Shown here in pieces: positions 44,362 to 52,803 of a DNA stretch of 64,000 nt. The notes beneath the pieces are model-generated. The model ran no database searches, was not told where the DNA came from, and saw only the letters and a program-made list of their open reading frames with translations. This DNA comes from Cupriavidus necator N-1 (lineage in GTDB: Bacteria > Pseudomonadota > Gammaproteobacteria > Burkholderiales > Burkholderiaceae). Position 1 is the first letter of the stretch; each line of letters starts with the position of its first letter. A program made the translations under genes and the position numbers. The stretch spans positions 434,001-498,000 of the forward strand of contig NC_015727.1 in NCBI RefSeq assembly GCF_000219215.1. Reading direction: 5' to 3'.

Positions 44362-45765
44362 TCAGGCGCAAGCCACGCGCGGATCCGTCTGCAATGAGTC
44401 GACCAGCCACTCGCAATCGGTATATTCTTCGAGTGCCAGTACGCGTTTCGCATACGCATGCGCCTTGTCTGGGGAGATGTGCCAGGAGACCAGTGCGACG
44501 AATTTCTCCACGATGTCGCTCGCGCTGAGGGGGTTCGAGGGAGCCCCGCGCGGTGCATCCTGATACAGAGACTGCGATCGGTCCGAGTGCCGATGCCGGA
44601 TGGAGACCTGGCTGCGCTCATAGTGATTCAGCGACGGATCTGAAACGGCAACGATGTTCGATATGACTGCGCGCACATCGGGGCGGTCGAGATACTGGTG
44701 AAGCTCGAGGCCGTGTCCGGGCAGAATGACATCGAACCCGCAAGCCGCAAGCGCGAGGCAGTAGCGGATATCGAAGCGCGCCTCGTTCGCCGTGCGAGGC
44801 GGCTCGGTCTTGGCCACCGCTTCGTGCACATACGCTGGCAGCCTGACTTCAATGTCGCACTCGGCAAGGTCGCCCTGCCAGCCACGCCGCAAGGCGGCGA
44901 GTGCATCGACTGCGGAATGGATATACCCGCAGCAAGCGTGAAGCTTGCGACGTGGGGCGAGCAACGCCCAGTTCTCCAACGACACCCCCGTGTTCTGACG
45001 GCCGCTCTTGGATACCGTCGAGAAGTACCCAAGGTCACCGTCAAGCAGTTGAAGTGGGCCTGTCATGCCGTGGCTGGCATACTGCACCGCAGTGACGGCG
45101 GTAGCCGCCGGCTGCGCCCCGAATAGCATGGGCTTGACAGTGCCGCCCTGGCGGAAGATGACCTCCGCAGGGCACCAGCCGGCCAGCGCCCCCGAAATCG
45201 CCAGCGCATGGCGGGTTTGCTTGTCATCCAGTCCGCGCAAGTGTGCCACGCCTGACGCGGCGCCGACAGAAGATGGCAGCCCGACGGGGGTTAGACCCAC
45301 TTCACCATATGGCTTCAATGACGGATAGACGGCTGTGTAGACGGCGCTGGTCAGTTCGATGGCGCGCACCACGGCTTCGATCAGCTGGCGACCACTCGCG
45401 CCAACCGCCTCGGCCGTGGCGACAGCCGCAGTCACGCAACCGATGCTCGCGTGGCCACCAATCAGGTCGTTCAATTCCAGAATGTCCCCCGCGTAGCCGT
45501 TCGCAATAACTGCCGCTGCGATCGGCATCTTGCTGCCGTGGACAAATACGGAAGCCTGATCACCGGCCTGGGTAGATGTGGCTGACGGTCCGGCGACGAG
45601 TCTGGATTCCTCGGCCTGCATGCCGGCGACAATGCAGCCGATGGTGTCGAGAATGCAAAGCTTGGCCTGGGTAACGACGGCATCGGGCAGGCGGTCGAAG
45701 CGACAATGCGCGGCGCGCGTATGGAGGTGGTCGAGGAACGTGGCAGCAGTAGGGGGCGAAGTCAT
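44362..45765 (-). CDS. MmgE/PrpD family protein
   Basis: A 467-residue protein of the 2-methylcitrate dehydratase/cis-aconitate decarboxylase family. CILDTIGCIVAGMQAEESRLV, ANGYAGDILELNDLIGGHASIGC and HACCGYIHSAVDALAAL are characteristic segments. Members dehydrate or decarboxylate tricarboxylic and related acids. It precedes the Bug receptor by 57 bases on the same strand, suggesting co-transcription with uptake. The actual substrate is not evident. Confidence 0.88.
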   Translation of the reverse strand: MTSPPTAATFLDHLHTRAAHCRFDRLPDAVVTQAKLCILDTIGCIVAGMQAEESRLVAGPSATSTQAGDQASVFVHGSKMPIAAAVIANGYAGDILELNDLIGGHASIGCVTAAVATAEAVGASGRQLIEAVVRAIELTSAVYTAVYPSLKPYGEVGLTPVGLPSSVGAASGVAHLRGLDDKQTRHALAISGALAGWCPAEVIFRQGGTVKPMLFGAQPAATAVTAVQYASHGMTGPLQLLDGDLGYFSTVSKSGRQNTGVSLENWALLAPRRKLHACCGYIHSAVDALAALRRGWQGDLAECDIEVRLPAYVHEAVAKTEPPRTANEARFDIRYCLALAACGFDVILPGHGLELHQYLDRPDVRAVISNIVAVSDPSLNHYERSQVSIRHRHSDRSQSLYQDAPRGAPSNPLSASDIVEKFVALVSWHISPDKAHAYAKRVLALEEYTDCEWLVDSLQTDPRVACA

Positions 45766-45848
45766 GATGGAGACTCAAGGCCTTCAAAAGGAGAGGGAGT
45801 ACAGCCGCAAACATTGCCGGCCGCGTCACGGCCGGCAAGCTGACGGCA

Positions 45849-46802
45849 TCAGCCCAGCGCGGCCACCAGCTCCGGAACCACGGTGTTCAGATCGCCCACC
45901 AGGCCGTAGTCGGCCACCGAGAAGATCGGGGCTTCGGCGTCCCTGTTGATCGCGACGATCACCTTGGAGTCCTTCATGCCGGCCAGGTGCTGGATCGCGC
46001 CGGAGATACCGGCGGCGATATACAGCTGCGGCGCGACGATCTTGCCGGTCTGGCCGACCTGGTAGTCGTTCGGCACGAAGCCGGCGTCCACGGCAGCGCG
46101 CGAGGCACCCAGCGCGGCGCCCAGCTTGTCGGCCAGCGGCGTCAGCACCTTGGTGTAGTTCTCACCCGAACCTACGCCACGGCCACCCGAGACGATGATC
46201 TTGGCGGCGGTCAGTTCCGGACGGTCGCTCTTGGCCACTTCGCGCGAAACAAACTGCGAAACGCCTGCGTCGGCCATGGCCGGCAGGGTTTCAACGGCGG
46301 CCGAGCCACCTTCGGCGGCCGAGCCACCTTCGGCGGCAGCGGCGTCAAAGGCGGTGCCGCGCACGGTGATGACCTTGATCTTGTCTTCCGACTTGACCGT
46401 GGCAATGGCGTTGCCGGCGTAGATCGGGCGCTCGAACGTGTCCGGGGCGTCGACCTTGGAGATTTCCGAGATCTGGGCCACGTCCAGCTTGGCAGCCACG
46501 CGCGGCAGGATGTTCTTGCCGTACGGGGTGGCCGGAGCCAGGATGTGCGAGTAGTCGTTGGCGATGGTCAGCGCCTGCTCGGCCACGTTCTCGGCCAGGC
46601 CGTCACCGAAGTACGGTGCGTCGGCCAGCAGGACCTTGGTCACGCCGGCGATCTTGGCGGCGGCGTCAGCCGCGGCCTTGGCGTTGGAACCAGCCACCAG
46701 CACGTGCACGTGGCCGCCGCACTGGGCAGCGGCGGTCACGGTGTTCAGCGTGGCGGCCTTGATGGATTGATTGTCGTGTTCAGCAATGACGAGTGCAGTC
46801 AT
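45849..46802 (-). CDS. etfA: electron transfer flavoprotein alpha subunit
   Basis: A 317-residue FAD-binding subunit that passes electrons from acyl-CoA dehydrogenases to the quinone pool. The C-terminal FAD domain shows [45 protein letters not shown] and [17 protein letters not shown] perfect 18-bp tandem duplication (46297-46332) gives a GGSAAE repeat in the linker, lengthening that loop by six residues. GGGAG lies 7 bases before the ATG. It is followed by nothing on its strand for ~80 bases. Confidence 0.96.
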   Translation of the reverse strand: MTALVIAEHDNQSIKAATLNTVTAAAQCGGHVHVLVAGSNAKAAADAAAKIAGVTKVLLADAPYFGDGLAENVAEQALTIANDYSHILAPATPYGKNILPRVAAKLDVAQISEISKVDAPDTFERPIYAGNAIATVKSEDKIKVITVRGTAFDAAAAEGGSAAEGGSAAVETLPAMADAGVSQFVSREVAKSDRPELTAAKIIVSGGRGVGSGENYTKVLTPLADKLGAALGASRAAVDAGFVPNDYQVGQTGKIVAPQLYIAAGISGAIQHLAGMKDSKVIVAINRDAEAPIFSVADYGLVGDLNTVVPELVAALG

Positions 46803-46820
46803 GTTATTTCTCCCCCGCGC

Positions 46821-47582
46821 TCAGATAACCTTGGCTTCGTTCTTCAGCTTCTGCACCAGCGTCGCGACGTCCGGCACCATCACACCCGCGCTGCGCTTGG
46901 CAGGCTCGACCACCTTCAGGGTCGCCAGGCGCGGCTTGACGTCGACGCCGAGGTCTTCCGGCTTGACGGTATCGAGCGGTTTCTTCTTGGCCTTCATGAT
47001 GTTCGGCAGCGTGACGTAGCGCGGCTCGTTCAGGCGCAGGTCGGTCGTGACCACGGCCGGCAGCTTGAGCGACAGCGTTTCCAGGCCGCCATCGACTTCA
47101 CGCGTGACCGAGGCCCGCTTTTGCCCACCCTCGTCGGCAACCACCACCTTCGAGGCAAACGTGGCTTGCGGCAGGCCAGCCAGCGCGGCCACCATCTGAC
47201 CGGTCTGGTTGGAGTCGTCGTCGATGGCCTGCTTGCCCAGGATCACCAGTTGCGGCTGTTCCTTGTCGATCAGCGCCTTCAGCAGCTTGGCCACGGCCAG
47301 CGGTTGCAGGTCTTCATTCGATTCCACCAGGATGCCGCGGTCGGCACCGATAGCCATCGCGGTGCGCAGGGTTTCCTGGCACTGCGTGACACCGCACGAG
47401 ACGGCGATCACTTCGGTGGCAGCGCCGACTTCCTTCAGGCGCACAGCCTCTTCCACGGCGATTTCGTCGAAGGGGTTCATGCTCATCTTCACATTGGCCA
47501 GATCGACGCCACTGTCGTCCGCCTTGACGCGGACCTTGACGTTGTAATCCACCACCCGCTTGACTGCGACGAGTACTTTCAT
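46821..47582 (-). CDS. etfB: electron transfer flavoprotein beta subunit
   Basis: A 253-residue AMP-binding subunit of ETF. The start [19 protein letters not shown] and the signature [21 protein letters not shown] are diagnostic; [29 protein letters not shown] is the nucleotide and recognition-loop region. It lies 18 bases ahead of etfA on the same strand. A perfect CATTGG-N5-CCAATG palindrome 123 bases upstream (47705-47721) probably controls the pair. Confidence 0.96.
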   Translation of the reverse strand: MKVLVAVKRVVDYNVKVRVKADDSGVDLANVKMSMNPFDEIAVEEAVRLKEVGAATEVIAVSCGVTQCQETLRTAMAIGADRGILVESNEDLQPLAVAKLLKALIDKEQPQLVILGKQAIDDDSNQTGQMVAALAGLPQATFASKVVVADEGGQKRASVTREVDGGLETLSLKLPAVVTTDLRLNEPRYVTLPNIMKAKKKPLDTVKPEDLGVDVKPRLATLKVVEPAKRSAGVMVPDVATLVQKLKNEAKVI

Positions 47583-47704
47583 CGTATCTACTCAGCTATT
47601 CAACAATTGACCATACCTGCCAGGCGCGGCGAACGAACGCTCCGCTGTAACTCAGTTGCAGCAGTTCAGGGTTCCGCGCGCCTGCGTGCACGGATAAGAA
47701 AAGT

Positions 47705-47721
47705 CATTGGTTGAGCCAATG
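47705..47721. promoter_or_regulatory. operator candidate 1, etfBA promoter
   Basis: CATTGGTTGAGCCAATG is a perfect 6-5-6 palindrome between etfB (minus) and the FadR-type regulator gene (plus). It matches the TGGT/ACCA-type half-sites known for FadR-subfamily GntR proteins. Confidence 0.75.
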
Positions 47722-47792
47722 GTACTTTGATCGCGAATTACGCGTCAATGAAGCCGAACCTAGTGATTTCCCTGACGTGACGGCCGGAAGTT

Positions 47793-47809
47793 CATTGGTC
47801 CTATCAATG
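47793..47809. promoter_or_regulatory. operator candidate 2, regulator promoter
   Basis: CATTGGTCCTATCAATG is the same 17-bp element with one half-site mismatch, 112 bases before the regulator start, consistent with autoregulation. Confidence 0.7.
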
Positions 47810-47904
47810 GAACCGTCGGCCGCGGTGTGCTACGATGTACGCGGACCTGTGGCGCGTCGAGCGTCGTGAAAGCGCACCAAAAGCAGTCAGAAAAGGGTAA
47901 AGCA

Positions 47905-48663
47905 GTGGAAATGCACATGGACCAAACCGGGCAGGCTGCCGTTTCTGAGGAAGCCGCTTTCGAACCGATCTCGGTCAGCCGGGCGGTCGACGAAATCGCT
48001 AGGCAGATCCGGCAGGAGGTGATGGCAGGCAGGCTTAAGCCGGGTCAAAAGCTTCCTCCTGAACGCGACCTTTGCGTGCGTTTCGGCGTGAGCCGCAACA
48101 CTTTGCGCGAAGCCTTGCGTGCGCTTGAGATTTCCGGCCTCGTCGAGCTCAAGAAGGGCGCTACAGGTGGTGCGTTCATCAAGAAGGGCGACAAGGACGT
48201 TGTCATTACCGGATTGACGGACCTCTACTATCTCGGGTCGATCACGCCGGAGCAACTGACCGAAGCGCGGGTCATGCTTGCTGACCTTGTGGTCCGCGAC
48301 GTTTGCCTGAAGGCAACTGAAGCGGACCTCGAGGCACTACAGGCGAACGTCGCCGCGGCCGAGGCGGCGCAAAAGACGGGAAATATTGAGGAGCGTGCGC
48401 GCATTAACCTCGAGTTCCATCGTCTTCTCGTCAGGATTTCCGGTAATCCCATCCTGATCCTCACGATGGAGGCCATCTTGAAAGTGATGGTCGATTACAT
48501 TGCGGAGATTGGCTATAACGAGAACCGTTTCGTACTCCCATCGCGGCGCAGGCTTGTCAAGTTCCTTGTCGAACGAAATGCGGACGAGGCTGCCAGCGAG
48601 ATGACCGCGCATCTTCGGCGCGTGCATCGCTACTATCTGTCGCAGGTCGGGAATAATGGCTGA
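47905..48663 (+). CDS. FadR/GntR-family transcriptional regulator
   Basis: A 252-residue regulator. The start is read as GTG 47905, 7 bases after AAAGGG; ATG 47911 is the alternative. The winged helix-turn-helix spans residues ~20-90 (RLKPGQKLPPERDLCVRFGVSRNTLREALRALEISGLVE), followed by an FCD ligand-binding domain with LEFHRLLVRISGNPILI. FadR-type proteins usually bind acyl-CoA or organic acids and repress catabolic genes. Four near-identical palindromes around it (47705, 47793, 50906, 51011) are its likely operators. Its 3' end overlaps a truncated CaiB gene on the opposite strand. Confidence 0.92.
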   Translation: MEMHMDQTGQAAVSEEAAFEPISVSRAVDEIARQIRQEVMAGRLKPGQKLPPERDLCVRFGVSRNTLREALRALEISGLVELKKGATGGAFIKKGDKDVVITGLTDLYYLGSITPEQLTEARVMLADLVVRDVCLKATEADLEALQANVAAAEAAQKTGNIEERARINLEFHRLLVRISGNPILILTMEAILKVMVDYIAEIGYNENRFVLPSRRRLVKFLVERNADEAASEMTAHLRRVHRYYLSQVGNNG

Positions 48664-49594
48664 GTGGTCTGTCTTCGTTGCAGTCCAGGCAGACAGGGTC
48701 TGCTGCAAAGATCCGCGTCAGTTCCGCTCTCAGTGCCGGCCATCGGCTCCGGTCGTGTTGTGCATCCCGCAGCGCCGGATTCAAGCCGATGCGCTCGCAC
48801 AACAGCGCGAAGAACTGCGGTTCGATCGCGCCGATGCAGATGTATTCGCCATCGGCGGCGCGGTACACCGCGTAGTAAGGAGCGCCCCCATCCAGCATGT
48901 TGTCGCCGCGGTGCTCGGTGTAAAGGCCCCGCAGACTTTGGCTCTGAGACAGGCTCATCAACGAGAGCGCGCCGTCACAGATCGCGGCGTCCACCACCTG
49001 TCCACGACCCGAGGTGCGCGCTTCGATCAGAGCGGCAAGGATGCCTGTCACGAGGTACAGGCTACCCCCGCCATAGTCTCCGAGCAGGTTCAGCGGCGGT
49101 ACCGGTGCGCCATCGCGCTCGCCGATCGCAGCCAGTGCTCCCGACAGCGCGATGTAGTTGATATCGTGGCCAGCGGTTTGTGACAGTGGCCCTTCCTGTC
49201 CCCAGCCCGTCATGCGGCCGTAGACCAGTCTCGGATTGACTGCCGCCACCGCCTCCGGCCCCAGGCCGAGGCGTTCCATCACCCCCGGGCGGAATCCCTC
49301 CACGAGCGCGTCGGTGTGGGCCAGCAACGCGAGCGCCTGATCGCGGTCGCCCGGGTGCTTGAGGTCCAGCAGCACGGTGCGCCTACCGCGTCCGATCAGG
49401 TCATGGGGGTGAACCTGTCTCGCGCCCGGGCGGTCGATGCGCACAATATCCGCGCCCATGTCCGCCAGCAGCATGCAGGCAAACGGACCAGGCCCCAACC
49501 CCGCAAACTCCGCGATGCGTACGCCAGCCAAAGGCCCTTTCTTCTGCACGACAGCGTTGGATTCACGCAAGATCATGTTTCCGTTGCCAGCCAT
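48557..49594 (-). CDS. alpha-methylacyl-CoA racemase-like CaiB protein, 3' truncated
   Basis: A 345-residue class III CoA-transferase-fold protein. LAGVRIAEFAGLGPGPFACMLLADMGADIVRIDRPG and GFRPGVMERLGLGPEAV resemble alpha-methylacyl-CoA racemases, which epimerise 2-methylacyl-CoAs before beta-oxidation. Homology ends at about LRAELTRIFAAD (near 48710). The remaining ~45 residues are read antisense through the FadR-type gene, so the normal C-terminus is missing. The residual protein may be inactive. A second fragment of the same family lies at 61542. Confidence 0.75.
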   Translation of the reverse strand: MAGNGNMILRESNAVVQKKGPLAGVRIAEFAGLGPGPFACMLLADMGADIVRIDRPGARQVHPHDLIGRGRRTVLLDLKHPGDRDQALALLAHTDALVEGFRPGVMERLGLGPEAVAAVNPRLVYGRMTGWGQEGPLSQTAGHDINYIALSGALAAIGERDGAPVPPLNLLGDYGGGSLYLVTGILAALIEARTSGRGQVVDAAICDGALSLMSLSQSQSLRGLYTEHRGDNMLDGGAPYYAVYRAADGEYICIGAIEPQFFALLCERIGLNPALRDAQHDRSRWPALRAELTRIFAADPVCLDCNEDRPLSHYSRPATDSSDARAEDARSSRWQPRPHFVRQGT

Positions 49595-49602
49595 AACCGG
49601 GA

Positions 49603-50883
49603 TTATGCTTGTGGTACCGGCGCAGCACCCAGGGCGCCGGCGCGCTCGAGAGCCGCGATCCGCGCGTCGTCGTAGTGAAGGACTTCGCGCAGCACTTCGA
49701 GGGTGTGCTGACCCACCGCGGGCGCCGGCCGCGGCGCCACGGCAGGCGTTTCGGATAGCCTCATCGGCGATTCAATGTGGGGAATCCAGCCTTTTACGGG
49801 ATGGGGAATACGGTTTGTCAGACCGCGTGACTGGGCCTCGCCAGAGCGCAACGCCTCGCCAAGTGTACGGACTTCGCCGTGTGGTATGGAGGCTGCGCGC
49901 AACTTAGCTTGCCAGTGGCTCCATGGCTGCGCCGAAAAAGCCTCGTTGAGAATCCCAAACAGTTCGTCACGATGATTAAGCCGATCGAAGCTTCTCACCA
50001 GATCGGGACGAGCCGCAATATCCGGGCGTCCCAAGACATCGCCGAACAGGCGCGCAAAGATCTTGTCGTTCCCACAATGCAGGTAAAAGGGGCGGTCCGC
50101 CGCGCGAAACACCCCCGACGGGCAGGTATCCGGGGTTGAGTTGCCGTGGCGCTGGGGATCCTTTCCGGTCAGCAAGTTCTGCATGCCGGCGAATCCGGTC
50201 ATCATCACAGCGGTATCAAATAGCGATACCTCCACAAACTGTCCCTTCCCGGTGCGCTCGCGTGCCAATAAGGCAAGCAGCAGTGCATTGCTCGCCATCA
50301 GGGCCGTCCCCATATCCATTACCACCGGCCCGCTGCGGACGCCGGGGCGGTCAGGGTAGCCATTCATGGACATGTAACCGCTCTCAGCCTGCACGACAGG
50401 GTCGAAACCCAGTCGATCCGCATATGGCCCCGTACGCCCATACGCGGACACGGAACAGTAAATGAGGCGTGGATTGAGTTGCGCGCAGCGCTCGTAGCCA
50501 AGTCCAAGACGCTCCATGACGCCGCTCGAAAAGTTCTCGAACACGACGTCGGCAGTGGCGATCAGATCGAGCGCTACCTTCGCACCTTCCTCGGTCTTGA
50601 TATCTAGCGCGAGACTGCGCTTGTTTCGATTGCTCCAAAGGTACGGGCCGCCTTGCGCAGGTAGCTCGGGATCCAGTGGGGGGTAATAGCGAAAATCCTC
50701 CCCGCGCCCAGGTCGCTCAATCTTGATTACATCAGCGCCAAAGTCCCCCAGGATCATTGTCGCGAATGGCCCAGCGATGAAATGCGAAAAGTCCACCACT
50801 TTTAGTCCGCTCACGGCGCTTTCTCTTGGCTGAGATGGCGTCTCACGCACTGGTAGCTCTTCGATATAGCCCTGGTTAAACAT
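49603..50883 (-). CDS. CaiB/BaiF CoA-transferase family protein
   Basis: A 426-residue class III (family III) CoA-transferase. VVDFSHFIAGPFATMILGDFGADVIKIERPGRGEDFR, NRNKRSLALDIKTEEG and ENFSSGVMERLGLGY are typical, and the conserved aspartate is expected near the QAESGYMSMNG stretch. The ATG at 50883 has AAGGAG immediately upstream; a TTG at 50898 is possible. It would activate the substrate acid by CoA transfer. An operator-like palindrome lies at 50906-50922, 23 bases upstream. Its 3' end is 8 bases from the truncated racemase-like gene. Confidence 0.9.
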   Translation of the reverse strand: MFNQGYIEELPVRETPSQPRESAVSGLKVVDFSHFIAGPFATMILGDFGADVIKIERPGRGEDFRYYPPLDPELPAQGGPYLWSNRNKRSLALDIKTEEGAKVALDLIATADVVFENFSSGVMERLGLGYERCAQLNPRLIYCSVSAYGRTGPYADRLGFDPVVQAESGYMSMNGYPDRPGVRSGPVVMDMGTALMASNALLLALLARERTGKGQFVEVSLFDTAVMMTGFAGMQNLLTGKDPQRHGNSTPDTCPSGVFRAADRPFYLHCGNDKIFARLFGDVLGRPDIAARPDLVRSFDRLNHRDELFGILNEAFSAQPWSHWQAKLRAASIPHGEVRTLGEALRSGEAQSRGLTNRIPHPVKGWIPHIESPMRLSETPAVAPRPAPAVGQHTLEVLREVLHYDDARIAALERAGALGAAPVPQA

Positions 50884-50905
50884 GGTCTCCTTCTCCAACG
50901 TTTGT

Positions 50906-50922
50906 CAATGGCTCAACCAATG
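50906..50922. promoter_or_regulatory. operator candidate 3, CaiB promoter
   Basis: CAATGGCTCAACCAATG, read on the minus strand as CATTGG-TTGAG-CCATTG, has the same spacer as candidate 1. It lies 23 bases before the CoA-transferase start. Confidence 0.72.
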
Positions 50923-51010
50923 TAATGGATCGCCGCAGCGTAGTCAACGATTGCGACTCGAGTTGGGAAGGGGGCCTCTGAGTGAAATCCCTGATTTGAC
51001 ATCATGACTT

Positions 51011-51027
51011 CATTGGTTCTACCATTG
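51011..51027. promoter_or_regulatory. operator candidate 4, thiolase operon promoter
   Basis: CATTGGTTCTACCATTG, a fourth copy of the 17-bp element, is 71 bases before the thiolase-like gene at 51098. Together with candidate 3 it brackets the divergent promoter region. Confidence 0.72.
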
Positions 51028-51097
51028 GATAAAATCGAACGTGTGCATTGGCGGGAACGAGCGTTCCGCTGCATGCACGAGTGATGGAGACAAGGCA

Positions 51098-52297
51098 ATG
51101 AGCAAGAAAAAGCGCATCGCGATCATCGGCGCGAGTGCCATTCCGGTGGGGCGGCACCAGACGGCGGACACGGAGGACATCCACACGCTGGAGCACGAGA
51201 TTCTGCTTCGCCTGGTGCTTGAGGCGACGCGCGATGCCGGCGTGGAGAAGCGCGATATCGAGAGCCTGGTCTTCACGTTGCCGCGTCCCTATACGCGCCA
51301 GAAGTATTTGCACACCTTCATGGTTGGCAAACTCAAGCTGCCATGCCGGGGTACCGTGCTCGAGGTGATGGGCAATGGCATGACCGCGGCGCTGGCGCTG
51401 GACCAGGCATGCAATGAGATCCTGCTGGGTAGGGCCAAAGTCGCACTGGCACTCGGCGTCAATATGGAAACGGCGGTTTCTTCTGCCGAGCACGCCATGA
51501 GCAGCATGCGCGCGACCGGTGACGTCGACTTCCATGTGCCGGCAGGCTTCACGCCAATCTCGTGGTACGCCATGGATGCCACCCGTTATATGCACGAGTA
51601 TGGCGCCACGCGCGAGCAGCTGGCTGCCGTGGCCGTGAAGAACCGCTTCCATGCGTCCATGAACCCGCTGGCCCAATACCGGAAGCCGGTCACGATGCAG
51701 GACGTATTGGAACAGCGGCCGATCGTTGAGCCATTGGGGCTGTACGACGTGCCCCCCCGCGGGGACGGGGCGGCCTGCCTGGTACTTGCAAGCGAGGATG
51801 TTGCACTGGCTACCGGCCGCCCGTATGTGCTGATCCAAGGCCGCGGCTTCCACCATGACGGCTCCCACCAGATCAGTGACGTGCCCAACGACATGATCGG
51901 TTTCGAGGCAGCGCGTGTGGCTTCGGCATATGCGTACGCAGAGGCCGGCATCACGCCTGCCGACCTGGACATGGCGGAACCCTATGCGCCTTGCACGATT
52001 GTCGAGATCTTGGTCAGCGAGGCCCTCGGACTGGTGCCGCGCGGCCGCGGATCGATCGCTGCGCTCGAAGGAGAAACAACCCTGGGCGGCAGGATTCCGA
52101 TATCGACCTCGGGTGGTCTGATCTCGCGTGGCCATCCGTCCTATGTCACGTCGCTCTACAACTACGTGGAGATCGCCGAGCAACTACGGGGCCGCGCGGG
52201 AGACCGCCAGGTGAAGGACGCCAGATGGGGGGTTGCCACCGGTGAACTGGGCAACTACAACGCTGCGCTGGTTCACGTGTTCGAGGGAGTTCAATGA
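51098..52297 (+). CDS. thiolase-like (lipid-transfer type) protein, second copy
   Basis: A 399-residue thiolase-fold protein. The ATG at 51098 has GGAG 8 bases upstream. ADLDMAEPYAPCTIVEILVSEALGL and STSGGLISRGHP are C-terminal family landmarks. The nucleophile loop reads TVLEVMGNGMTAALALDQ, with no cysteine at the catalytic position, so Claisen chemistry is unlikely and retro-aldol cleavage is more plausible. It overlaps the DUF35 gene by ATGA. Operator candidate 4 precedes it, which would put the whole downstream run under the FadR-type regulator. Confidence 0.87.
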   Translation: MSKKKRIAIIGASAIPVGRHQTADTEDIHTLEHEILLRLVLEATRDAGVEKRDIESLVFTLPRPYTRQKYLHTFMVGKLKLPCRGTVLEVMGNGMTAALALDQACNEILLGRAKVALALGVNMETAVSSAEHAMSSMRATGDVDFHVPAGFTPISWYAMDATRYMHEYGATREQLAAVAVKNRFHASMNPLAQYRKPVTMQDVLEQRPIVEPLGLYDVPPRGDGAACLVLASEDVALATGRPYVLIQGRGFHHDGSHQISDVPNDMIGFEAARVASAYAYAEAGITPADLDMAEPYAPCTIVEILVSEALGLVPRGRGSIAALEGETTLGGRIPISTSGGLISRGHPSYVTSLYNYVEIAEQLRGRAGDRQVKDARWGVATGELGNYNAALVHVFEGVQ

Positions 52298-52722
52298 TGC
52301 TCAAGACCGTCGATATGGCCGCCGCACGCGCCTATCCGCCCCGTGTATCGAAAGCGACCGAGCCCTTCTGGAGCGCACTTGCGCAAGGCCGCTGGATCAC
52401 TACCGGCTGCTGCGACTGCGGCAAGCAGAGTTTTCCGCCACAGATCATTTGCCCGCATTGCTGGTCCGATTCACTCGAATGGACCGAGCTCAGTCAGCGC
52501 GGCGTTATCTATTCCTGGACGCGCGTGCACGCTGCGCCGACCATCTTCGCGGCAGAGGCCCCGTACTGCGTCTGTATTGTCGACCTGGACTGCGGCGTGC
52601 GCATCGCATGCAAGCTGCTAGAGACAGAAGCCGTTGCCCCAAGCGTTGGCATGCCCGTCGAGATGGTCCGGCTGCGCTACGAGGACGGAGACCTGTTCGC
52701 CGCCCGGGCTCTGCAGCGCTGA
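52294..52722 (+). CDS. DUF35 OB-fold / zinc-ribbon protein, second copy
   Basis: A 142-residue partner of the upstream thiolase-like protein. The zinc ribbon is TGCCDCGKQSFPPQIICPHCWSD and the OB fold begins RGVIYSWTRVH. The start overlaps the thiolase stop. It shares domain layout with the DUF35 protein at 13630 but is clearly diverged, so the two islands probably act on different acyl-CoAs. Confidence 0.88.
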   Translation: MMLKTVDMAAARAYPPRVSKATEPFWSALAQGRWITTGCCDCGKQSFPPQIICPHCWSDSLEWTELSQRGVIYSWTRVHAAPTIFAAEAPYCVCIVDLDCGVRIACKLLETEAVAPSVGMPVEMVRLRYEDGDLFAARALQR

Positions 52723-52736
52723 GCAATTGTCCTCGC

Positions 52737-52761
52737 GCGGCGGCCACGGTACGGCCGCCGC
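52737..52761 (+). other. strong GC hairpin after the DUF35 gene
   Basis: GCGGCGGCC and GGCCGCCGC form a perfect 9-bp stem with a 7-base loop, with no T-run after it. It may reduce read-through or stabilise the upstream message before the flavoprotein gene. Confidence 0.4.
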
Positions 52762-52803
52762 TGCGATCACGACCATTTTCCATATTGTTTCAGGAGTTAC
52801 GCC

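Noticed and set aside
45987..47714. 575-residue plus-strand ORF opposite etfBA
   Set aside because: Shadow frame of two certain genes; Gly/His/Asp-rich repetitive product.
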